Origin: Rickettsia endosymbiont of Diachasma alloeum | GTDB taxonomy: Bacteria > Pseudomonadota > Alphaproteobacteria > Rickettsiales > Rickettsiaceae | DNA length: 5,381 nucleotides | Reading direction: 5' to 3' | Assembly: GCA_020404485.1 (NCBI GenBank) | Contig: DYDT01000124.1 | Location: 1-5,381 of the forward strand | Part shown: in pieces, positions 1 through 5,320 of the stretch | Layout: every line of letters starts with the position of its first letter | Position numbering within the stretch: position 1 is the stretch's first letter | Notes under the pieces: model-generated | Told to the model about the DNA's origin: nothing | Database searches by the model: none | The model's input: only the letters and a program-made list of their open reading frames with translations | Position numbers and translations under genes: made by a program

Positions 1-32
1 AAAAGCACTATTAGTATGGAGCTAAAAAGAAA

Positions 33-74
33 CGTAATAACTTCGTATAGCATACATTATACGAAGTTATACGA
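33..74. other. 454 Titanium paired-end linker containing a perfect loxP site (assembly artefact)
   Basis: Positions 37-70 are an exact 34-bp loxP site: 13-bp arms ATAACTTCGTATA and TATACGAAGTTAT around the 8-bp spacer GCATACAT. It is flanked by CGTA (33-36) and ACGA (71-74). From memory, these flanks plus loxP in this orientation are exactly the 42-base Roche 454 GS FLX Titanium paired-end linker, which is joined to fragment ends and circularised with Cre during library making. The four-base flanks on both sides separate this from a loxP in a vector or a phage. I infer that the linker was not trimmed before assembly, so bases 1-32 and base 75 onward are probably the two ends of a circularised fragment and not adjacent in the genome. 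It has no biological function here. Confidence 0.93.
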
Positions 75-129
75 AAATAACTAAATAGAGCGATGTAAGT
101 TCCTTGTCAATAAACAAAAATAACTAATT

Positions 130-279
130 TTAATTTTCTTCCACAGAATCTAAATCAAGCTTTTTATACATTTCGTGATAAGAAGAATACTCATTTATGT
201 TTAAACCGCTAGCTGATCCTTCTAATATTTTAATGGATTCTGCATTCAGTTCCTTTTCTTGTTTTATCTTATTATCCAT
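130..279 (-). CDS. Possible small hypothetical protein (49 aa) downstream of fzlA
   Basis: A 49-codon ORF begins MDNKIKQEKELNA and ends LDLDSVEEN followed by TAA. It is very rich in charged residues, has no cysteine or tryptophan, and shows no signal peptide or membrane segment. I do not recognise it. It starts 31 bp after the fzlA stop on the same strand, so it could share that transcript. An in-frame TAA four codons upstream of the ATG fixes this as the only ATG start in the region. No Shine-Dalgarno sequence is seen upstream (AAATACACTATT), as for fzlA and ppdK here. No clear hairpin terminator follows the stop. At this length in AT-rich DNA it could be a chance ORF or a remnant of a longer gene; conservation in other Rickettsia would decide. 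Confidence 0.42.
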   Translation of the reverse strand: MDNKIKQEKELNAESIKILEGSASGLNINEYSSYHEMYKKLDLDSVEEN

Positions 280-310
280 AATAGTGTATTTTTATAGCTG
301 GTATGAGCTT

Positions 311-979
311 TTAAAAATCTAAATCTGTATAGTAATTTGGTGGAGTAAAGCCCGGGATTCTATCTTGCAATAATAATCTAAAAGCGGGTCTTGATTTAAT
401 CAGTGAGTACCAATGTTTAATAACAGTCCATTTATCCCAATAAATTTCACTGAAATAATCAAGTACGGATAAATGACAAGCTGCTGCAATATCAGCAATA
501 GTTAGGGAGTCTGAAACTATATAACTGCTTTTCTCAAGTAAGCTAGTCATATATTCTAGGTGATAATTTAGGTTATTTTTTGCAGCACGTAAAAATTCAG
601 TTCTCGGACTGCTCATTTTAGCGATTGATCTTATAACTTTTTCATCGATAATAATTTTAGTAACTTCACGATAAAATTTATCATTAAACCAAAAGAATAA
701 TCTTCTAATTTCACAACAAACATCTACATCCTCATCTAAAAAACTAAAATTTGGATATTTACTATGAAGATATTCTACAATAGGATAAATACCAACTACA
801 GATAAGCCATATTGCTCTTCTAAAACAGGTAATGTTCCGGCAGGGTTTATTTTTAGGAATTCTTTATTAAACTGCCAATAATCTTCTTTAATTGTGGTAA
901 ATTGTATATCTAATTCTTTTAAAAAGACACGAGCTTGCCTTGAGATGGGACAAATAGGATAATGATATAATTTCTTCAT
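311..979 (-). CDS. fzlA: Glutathione S-transferase-fold protein, probable FzlA (FtsZ-localised division protein)
   Basis: This is a 222-residue cytosolic protein with a two-domain GST architecture. The N-terminal thioredoxin-like domain (about residues 1-80) has CPIS at 10-13 and NPAGTLPVL at 45-53, with the cis-proline at 51. The all-helical C-terminal domain carries the GST N-capping-type motif SLTIADIAA (158-166). Three features fit the alphaproteobacterial FzlA family as I know it: the RRLFFWFNDKF-EVT block (92-107), KSRPAFRLLLQDR (195-207), and a tail ending PGFTPPNYYTDLDF (209-222). In Caulobacter, FzlA binds and curves FtsZ filaments and couples FtsZ to septal wall synthesis, with no known GST catalysis; the same role here is inferred. 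The ATG has no Shine-Dalgarno sequence (AAACTTTTA precedes it). The gene follows rnpB on the same strand, past a strong hairpin, and precedes a possible 49-codon ORF. GST-family membership is near certain; the FzlA assignment rests on remembered motifs. Confidence 0.85.
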   Translation of the reverse strand: MKKLYHYPICPISRQARVFLKELDIQFTTIKEDYWQFNKEFLKINPAGTLPVLEEQYGLSVVGIYPIVEYLHSKYPNFSFLDEDVDVCCEIRRLFFWFNDKFYREVTKIIIDEKVIRSIAKMSSPRTEFLRAAKNNLNYHLEYMTSLLEKSSYIVSDSLTIADIAAACHLSVLDYFSEIYWDKWTVIKHWYSLIKSRPAFRLLLQDRIPGFTPPNYYTDLDF

Positions 980-1002
980 TAAAAGTTTAACATGTATACT
1001 TC

Positions 1003-1045
1003 TTTTCTTTCAAAAGTAGTATGAAATACTACTTTTGAAAGAAAA
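1003..1045 (-). terminator. Perfect 20-bp inverted repeat after rnpB; possible terminator or RNA 3'-end structure
   Basis: Arms 1003-1022 and 1026-1045 are exact reverse complements around a 3-base loop (1023-1025), giving a long AT-rich hairpin on either strand. It lies 8 bp beyond the rnpB 3' end and 23 bp before the fzlA start, so it is well placed to end rnpB transcription or protect the 3' end during processing. It is not a classic intrinsic terminator: on the minus strand the stem is followed by GAAGTATACATG with no U-tract, and on the plus strand by TTATAATAAAGG. The pairing is seen directly; the terminator role is inferred from position. Confidence 0.5.
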
Positions 1046-1053
1046 TTATAATA

Positions 1054-1442
1054 AAGGTCTATAAGCCGGATTCTGTACGAACTATAAATAGCTCGTTGTA
1101 GTTATTTATCTAGGATAAACGTTATCGTTTACCTCAAGCAATCTACCCGCATTACAAACCGGTTAGAGATACCCGGGAGCTTATAAAAGCTCTGTAACGC
1201 CTATTTGATTTTGCTCTTGGTGGGGTTTACCATGCGTAACTTGTTACCAATTTACCGGTGTGCTCTTACCACACCTTTTCACCCTTACCCTACTTGTATA
1301 TATACATATACCAGGGCGGTTTATTTTCTGCGGCACTTTCCCTAAAGTAATTTACTCCGCCGGGCGTTACCCGGCACCATACCTCTATAGAGTCCGGACT
1401 TTCCTCGTAATTTTTTAAAAATCACGCAACTACACGACCTAT
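1054..1442 (-). ncRNA. rnpB: RNase P RNA (ribozyme subunit), bacterial type A
   Basis: This is the catalytic RNA that removes the 5' leader from pre-tRNAs together with the RnpA protein. On the minus strand the universally conserved blocks appear in order. GAGGAAAGTCCGGACTC comes near the 5' end, then GGTAAGAGCACACCGG, GGTAAACCCCACC, AGAGCAAAATCAAATAGG and GCGGGTAGATTGCTTGAGG, and finally CAGAATCCGGCTTATAG at the 3' end. The P4 core is explicit: AAGTCCGG (1401-1394) pairs with CCGGCTT (1069-1063), leaving the hallmark bulged U opposite position 1398. The GGU that pairs with the tRNA CCA end is kept in GCGGGTAG (around 1145-1147). P1 closes the molecule, AGGUC (1440-1436) with GACCU (1059-1055). 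Length is about 389 nt, normal for the class. The 5' end is set from the promoter and P1 and is good to a few bases; the 3' end is set by P1. Confidence 0.96.
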
Positions 1443-1446
1443 TTAG

Positions 1447-1475
1447 ATTATGCTAAATTTTTACAAATTAGTCAA
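1447..1475 (-). promoter_or_regulatory. Sigma-70-type promoter of rnpB
   Basis: Reading leftward, a -35 box TTGACT (1475-1470) is followed by a 17-bp spacer and a -10 box CATAAT (1452-1447). Each box matches the consensus at five of six positions and the spacing is ideal. The predicted start falls at 1442-1440, exactly where the P1 helix of RNase P RNA begins, so the promoter and RNA models support each other. This strength suits a constitutively needed stable RNA. Confidence 0.85.
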
Positions 1476-1501
1476 TATTTACTATTAACAATAATTTAAC
1501 G

Positions 1502-1530
1502 TTGCCACTATTATTAGCATAATGTATAAA
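1502..1530 (+). promoter_or_regulatory. Probable promoter of ppdK
   Basis: TTGCCA (1502-1507), a 17-bp spacer and TATAAA (1525-1530) form a good sigma-70-type promoter facing ppdK. It predicts a start near 1537 and a leader of about 47 nt. An overlapping alternative uses CATAAT (1518-1523) as the -10 with a weak -35 TTTAAC (1495-1500), also 17 bp apart. No operator or riboswitch is evident in the short leader. Confidence 0.6.
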
Positions 1531-1583
1531 TAGGGTTTAAGTTCCAAATACCATCAATAATTATTAGCAAATTTTATATATAT

Positions 1584-4220
1584 ATGAAAAAATTAATTTA
1601 CTATTTTGGTAGTAACGGTAGCGATGGAAACGCTAGTATGAAAGATATCCTTGGTAATAAAGGGGCTGGGCTTGCTGAAATGTCTAACTTAGAATTACCT
1701 ATACCTGACGGCTTTACTATCACTACTGAACTTTGTAACTATTTTTATACTCATGATAACAGCTTTCCTAAAAATTTTAGAAATGAGTTAAAAACAGCTG
1801 TAGAAAAACTTGAAGTCACCACTGGCAAAATTTTTGGAAGCACCAAAAATCCTTTGTTATTATCAGTAAGATCGGGTTCTATTGTTTCAATGCCTGGTAT
1901 GATGGATACTATACTTAATCTTGGGATGAATGATGAAGTTTGTACGGCTCTTGGTGAAGTGTGTAAGAACAAAAAATTTGCTCTTGATAGTTATAAAAGA
2001 TTTCTAGAAATGTATGGAGCAACTGTTTTATCCATACCAAGTGATTTATTTGAACAAATTTATGAAAGACATAAAATTCAAGCTGATATTTATAGAGATA
2101 GTGATATTACACCGGAATTATTAGAAAAGATTATTGAAGACTTTAAAAAATTACATGTAAAATATGCAGAAAAGTTAATAACCGATCCTTACGAACAGTT
2201 AGAATCAGCAATTAAAGCGGTACTTAATTCTTGGATGAGTAACAGAGCAGTTATATATAGAAAAATCAATAATATTTCTGAAAGCTTTGGCACTGCCATC
2301 AATATACAATCTATGGTTTTTGGTAATTTAAGCAAAACTTCAGCAACAGGAGTTATTTTTACTAGATCACCCTCTACAGGTGAAAAAAAGCTTTTTGGTG
2401 AATTTTTAATTAATGCTCAAGGAGAAGATATAGTATCAGGCACTAGAACACCTTTGCCTATTATTTCTGATGACTCAAATTCTATGAAAGCAACAATGCC
2501 GAAAGTCTTTGATGAATTGTCAAAAATTTCTGAAACGTTAGAGAAGCATTACCTAGATATGCAAGATATAGAGTTTACTATAGAAAATAGCAAACTCTAT
2601 ATCTTACAAACTCGTACAGCTAAAAGAACTGCTATTGCTGCTATAAAAATTGCTGTACAAATGGTGGAAGAAAAGCTGATCTCTAAAGAGCAGGCTTTAA
2701 TGCGAATCGATCCTGAGTCGTTAAACCAATTATTGCACACTCGTATAGATTATAGCAAAGGTCTTACATCTATTGCGGATGGATTACCTGCCTCCCCAGG
2801 AGCGGCAACTGGTATTATCGTATTTTCACCTTACGATGCTGAAAAATTATCACATCACCATAAGGTGATTTTAGTAAGGCACGATACTAGTCCTGAAGAT
2901 ATTAACGGCATGCATGTTTCCTCAGGTATTTTAACAATACGAGGGGGTATGACTTCACATGCTGCGGTCGTAGCAAGAGGTATGGGCAAGCCCTGCGTTT
3001 GTGGAACTAATAATTTAGTAATAGATGAGAAAAAACAAACATTAACAGCTGGCGATCTGGTACTTAAACAAGGCGACATTATCACAATTGATGGAGGTAC
3101 AGGGAAAGTTTTCTTAGGAACAATGCCATTAATTCAACCTACTTTTAGCGAAGAATCAAAACTAATTTTAGAATGGGCAGATGAGGCAAGTAAACTAAAA
3201 ATTCGTACCAATGCCGAAACAGTAAGTGATGCTCTAGTATCGGTAAAATTTGGTGCTACAGGCATAGGTTTATGTCGTAGTGAACATATGTTCTTTGATA
3301 AAAACAAAATTCCTCTAGTACGGGAAATGATTATTGCCCCTGATATAGATAGAAGAAAGCTTGCAGTGCAGAAATTACTACCTCTTCAAACACAGGATTT
3401 TAAGGCTTTATTTAGAGTGATGGGCGATAAACCAGTAAATATTAGATTACTTGATCCGCCATTGCATGAGTTTTTACCGACAACTGAGGAAGATAAGAAA
3501 AATCTAGTAAGTAGTTTAAACCTACCACTATCGATGATTAATCAACGTTTGCACGCTATGCACGAAGTAAATCCTATGCTTGGTCATCGCGGTTGTAGAC
3601 TTGGTATTTGCTCACCAGAAATTTATCAGATGCAAGTTGAAGCGATCTTTACAGCTATTTATGAGCTACATAAAGAAGAAAATATTGAATGTAAATTAGA
3701 ATTAATGATTCCTTTAATTAGTAACGTTAATGAAATCAAGAAGCTTAAAGGTGATATTTATGAAATGATTCATGAATTAGAAGAGCGTTATGAGCATAAA
3801 TTCTCATTTAGTTTAGGTACTATGATTGAGTTACCAAGAGCAGCACTTAACAGTAAAAAAATAGCTGAGAAAGTTGATTATTTTAGTTTCGGTACTAATG
3901 ATTTAACCCAAACTACATATGGAATTTCAAGGGATGATATAGCCTCTTTCTTACCTTATTATTTAGAGGAAAGAATCTTTGAGTCTGATCCGTTTATCAC
4001 ACTAGACGAAGAGGGAGTAGGAGAATTAATTGAGATTGCCATAAAGCGAGGAAAAAGCAGCAACCCTAGCTTAAAGTTAGGTGCTTGCGGCGAGCATGCA
4101 GGACATCCTGCCTCTATAGAATTTTTCCATAGAATGAATTTGGATTATGTTTCCTGCTCCCCTTATCGTATTCCAATCGCACGAATCGCCACCGCACAAG
4201 CTAAAATCAAGCACGGATAA
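1584..4220 (+). CDS. ppdK: Pyruvate, phosphate dikinase (EC 2.7.9.1)
   Basis: PPDK is a cytosolic enzyme, usually a homodimer, that catalyses ATP + Pi + pyruvate = AMP + PPi + PEP through a phosphohistidine. At 878 residues it is full length. The N-terminal ATP-grasp domain (about 1-350) has GNKGAGL with K26, SVRSGS with R96, and QDIEFT/LQTRTAKRT with D328, E330, Q342 and R344. The central phosphohistidine domain (about 390-510) has GGMTSHAAVVARG with catalytic H459. The C-terminal TIM-barrel domain (about 530-878) has LCRSEHMFF (R565), NIRLLDPP (R621), GTMIELPRA (E749), FGTNDLTQ (N772, D773) and GACGEH with the proton-donor C835. The last seven, including H459, sit at a constant +4 offset from the residues known in Clostridium symbiosum PPDK. 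The ATG is preceded by an AT run without a Shine-Dalgarno sequence; MKKLIYYFG is a normal family N-terminus. It is probably monocistronic: rnpB is divergent upstream and the next gene has its own promoter. In Rickettsia it would supply PEP from pyruvate, or run in reverse. Confidence 0.97.
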   Translation: MKKLIYYFGSNGSDGNASMKDILGNKGAGLAEMSNLELPIPDGFTITTELCNYFYTHDNSFPKNFRNELKTAVEKLEVTTGKIFGSTKNPLLLSVRSGSIVSMPGMMDTILNLGMNDEVCTALGEVCKNKKFALDSYKRFLEMYGATVLSIPSDLFEQIYERHKIQADIYRDSDITPELLEKIIEDFKKLHVKYAEKLITDPYEQLESAIKAVLNSWMSNRAVIYRKINNISESFGTAINIQSMVFGNLSKTSATGVIFTRSPSTGEKKLFGEFLINAQGEDIVSGTRTPLPIISDDSNSMKATMPKVFDELSKISETLEKHYLDMQDIEFTIENSKLYILQTRTAKRTAIAAIKIAVQMVEEKLISKEQALMRIDPESLNQLLHTRIDYSKGLTSIADGLPASPGAATGIIVFSPYDAEKLSHHHKVILVRHDTSPEDINGMHVSSGILTIRGGMTSHAAVVARGMGKPCVCGTNNLVIDEKKQTLTAGDLVLKQGDIITIDGGTGKVFLGTMPLIQPTFSEESKLILEWADEASKLKIRTNAETVSDALVSVKFGATGIGLCRSEHMFFDKNKIPLVREMIIAPDIDRRKLAVQKLLPLQTQDFKALFRVMGDKPVNIRLLDPPLHEFLPTTEEDKKNLVSSLNLPLSMINQRLHAMHEVNPMLGHRGCRLGICSPEIYQMQVEAIFTAIYELHKEENIECKLELMIPLISNVNEIKKLKGDIYEMIHELEERYEHKFSFSLGTMIELPRAALNSKKIAEKVDYFSFGTNDLTQTTYGISRDDIASFLPYYLEERIFESDPFITLDEEGVGELIEIAIKRGKSSNPSLKLGACGEHAGHPASIEFFHRMNLDYVSCSPYRIPIARIATAQAKIKHG

Positions 4221-4250
4221 GTATTGTTGCACGGATCGATTTTTCCAATT

Positions 4251-4279
4251 GTTATCCCGCAAGCTTGTAGCGGGATGAC
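4251..4279. repeat. Short GC-rich palindrome 3' of ppdK, Rickettsia dispersed-repeat type
   Basis: GTTATCCCGC (4251-4260) pairs with GCGGGATGAC (4270-4279) across a 9-base loop: ten pairs, one of them a T-G wobble. It begins 30 bp after the ppdK stop and is much richer in GC than its surroundings. Short palindromes with the core ATCCCGC/GCGGGAT are, to my knowledge, scattered widely in Rickettsia intergenic DNA. No T-tract follows on either strand, so it is not a standard intrinsic terminator, though it could stabilise the ppdK mRNA 3' end. The assignment to a particular repeat family was not tested. Confidence 0.6.
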
Positions 4280-4357
4280 AGAGCAAAATAACACACACAA
4301 CACACTAGCTTCTTTTCACCATGACGCCCCCTAAAATCTTAATTATCCCTTAATTAT

Positions 4358-4386
4358 TTGACAAATCTTAATATTTTAACTATTAC
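4358..4386 (+). promoter_or_regulatory. Promoter of the split gene at 4430
   Basis: A perfect -35 box TTGACA (4358-4363), a 17-bp spacer and TATTAC (4381-4386, four of six consensus bases) predict a start near 4393, leaving a leader of about 37 nt before the ATG at 4430. The two copies of TTAATTAT directly upstream (4339-4346 and 4350-4357) end at the -35 box. Confidence 0.6.
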
Positions 4387-4417
4387 TTAACTAAGTTTTT
4401 ATTGTAAATAATTTTAT

Positions 4418-4425
4418 AAGGGGAA
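4418..4425 (+). promoter_or_regulatory. Ribosome binding site for the ORF at 4430
   Basis: AAGGGGAA lies just before the ATG, with six bases between the G-run and the start codon. It is the clearest Shine-Dalgarno-like sequence in the window; fzlA and ppdK have none. It fixes the start at 4430 and indicates that this was, or is, a real gene. Confidence 0.6.
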
Positions 4426-4429
4426 TTTT

Positions 4430-4651
4430 ATGTTAGATCTTAAGTCATTAAATACAATTTTATTTAGCAATAAAGAATCAGAATTAAAAATAGCAATAAA
4501 AAAAATAAGAGAACAATTTGAGCCAGAAGAAGCTAAAAATATTTTATCTTATGCTAAAGTTTATAACGAAATCTTAAATGTTAACTCATTGGATATAGAA
4601 CTTAATAAACCCATCAAAGTAATAAACGATGAAGAGATTATAAATAAATAA
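4430..4651 (+). CDS. Hypothetical protein, N-terminal fragment of the split gene (73 aa)
   Basis: This is the only piece of the split gene with its own start signals: ATG six bases after a G-rich ribosome binding site, and a TTGACA promoter upstream. The product (MLDLKSLNTILFSNKESEL to DEEIINK) is charged and probably helical, and soluble by appearance. It would still be translated even if the rest is dead. The TAA stop lies within the tandem TAAA run, so it exists only because of the repeat-copy shift; the protein sense carries on in another frame. A reading as a complete small gene is possible but less likely. Confidence 0.55.
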   Translation: MLDLKSLNTILFSNKESELKIAIKKIREQFEPEEAKNILSYAKVYNEILNVNSLDIELNKPIKVINDEEIINK

Positions 4652-5126
4652 ATTCTACGATTTAGAAAAAGATAGTCCTTTATTTAGTTTTTCAAGCTTT
4701 GCACGATTAGTAGAAATAAAAAATAAAGAATTAGCAAATGCTAAAAAAGCCAATGATACTTCTAAAATACAGCAACTAACAAATGAAATAAGAAAACTCC
4801 AATCTTATCTAGACGATACGCAGGCACAGGTAACGTTAAAAATATTAAAGCATGAAATTGCTAAAGAACAATATGTTAAATCATTTAAACTAAGTAAATT
4901 AATAGCTGATTATATTGAACAAAATAATACAGAAAATAATAGCTTAGCTTATAAACATGCATATGATATGATAGCTTGTTTTGGTGGCAAAATCAGTCAG
5001 AATCAAGATATAATTGCCAATTTACAAGGTTTTTTAAGTGATAAAGGATTCTTAACTAATCCAAAGCCGCTGCATGATACATTTGCAGCATTTAGCTTTC
5101 CTTTAGATACAAAAACATCACTTTAA
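4644..5126 (+). pseudogene. Middle fragment of the split gene, open frame without a start codon
   Basis: About 160 codons stay open with Rickettsia-like codon choice, yet no ATG, GTG or TTG occurs near the 5' end; the first ATG is deep inside (DMIACFGG region). It therefore cannot be an independent gene and reads as the continuation of the ORF at 4430. Its product runs FYDLEKDSPLFSF, then a Lys/Glu/Gln-rich probable coiled coil, then HAYDMIACFGGKISQNQDI and a tail with KPLHDTFAAFSFPLDTKTSL. No catalytic motif is recognised. Confidence 0.6.
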
Positions 5127-5287
5127 AAAAATGGCAAGAACTGATTGACAAACATGGTAAAGAGGCAATGACATTATTTGCCATTGCTGATAGAATTGAA
5201 GCGAAAAAAGCTCAAACTACTGATATCGAGAAAAAAATATAACCCCTAAGGATTTAAAATGACAATACTATAAGTAAGTAGAACAAA

Positions 5288-5319
5288 ACCTATTTAAAAT
5301 AATAAAATTTTAAATAGGT
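5288..5319 (+). repeat. Hairpin abutting the transposase start codon
   Basis: ACCTATTTAAAAT (5288-5300) and ATTTTAAATAGGT (5307-5319) are perfect 13-bp inverted arms around a 6-base loop, ending one base before the ATG at 5321. The only Shine-Dalgarno-like bases, TAGGT, lie inside the 3' arm. In an mRNA reading in from outside, the stem would hide the translation start, a known way for insertion sequences to limit transposase made from impinging transcription. The structure is seen; that role is inferred. It could instead be a remnant of a terminator of the upstream gene. Confidence 0.55.
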
Positions 5320-5320
5320 A

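Larger units (their letters stand above)
4430..5242 (+). pseudogene. Frameshifted gene for an unrecognised charged helical protein (about 269 aa when joined)
   Basis: One gene appears to be spread over three frames. Frame A (4430-4651) ends DEEIINK then TAA. Frame B is open from 4644 and continues FYDLEKDSPLFSF to a TAA at 5124-5126. Frame C continues as LKKWQELIDKHGKEAM from 5123 to TAA at 5240-5242. Removing one of three tandem TAAA units (4641-4652) joins A to B as IINK-FYDLEK without a gap. Adding one base in the T3A7 run (5122-5131) joins B to C. The joined product is about 269 residues, mostly helical and rich in Lys, Glu, Asn and Ile, with a likely coiled coil in its first half (KNKELANAKKANDTSK, QQLTNEIRKLQSYLDD). 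No membrane span or signal peptide is seen. I do not recognise the family. The promoter and ribosome binding site are intact. It may be a true pseudogene, as is common in Rickettsia, or partly a product of 454 indel errors. Confidence 0.68.

Noticed and set aside
37..70. loxP as a natural Cre recombination site, phage remnant or genetic engineering scar
   Set aside because: The CGTA and ACGA flanks fit the 454 linker exactly, and no vector, marker, transposon or phage sequence lies beside it.
82..110. Leftward promoter-like pair TTGACA (110-105) and TATTTA (87-82), 17 bp apart
   Set aside because: The -10 is poor, and transcription would run straight into the linker, so no real downstream gene can be assigned.
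1751..1972. Minus-strand ORF of 73 codons
   Set aside because: It lies wholly inside ppdK on the opposite strand and has no family features; it is a shadow of the ppdK frame.
2855..3085. Minus-strand ORF of 76 codons
   Set aside because: It is antisense to the conserved phosphohistidine domain of ppdK, whose sequence constraint explains the open frame.
4251..4279. Palindrome as an intrinsic terminator of ppdK
   Set aside because: No T-tract follows the stem (AGAGCAAAAT); it is better described as a dispersed repeat.
4077..4298. Minus-strand ORF of 73 codons over the ppdK 3' end and the palindrome
   Set aside because: Most of it is antisense to the conserved GACGEH end of ppdK, with no ribosome binding site; the palindrome merely adds open codons.
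4430..5242. Toxin-antitoxin pair or programmed frameshift in the split gene
   Set aside because: The second frame has no start codon, the fragments read as one protein, and the TAAA site lacks a slippery heptamer with a downstream structure; repeat slippage is simpler.
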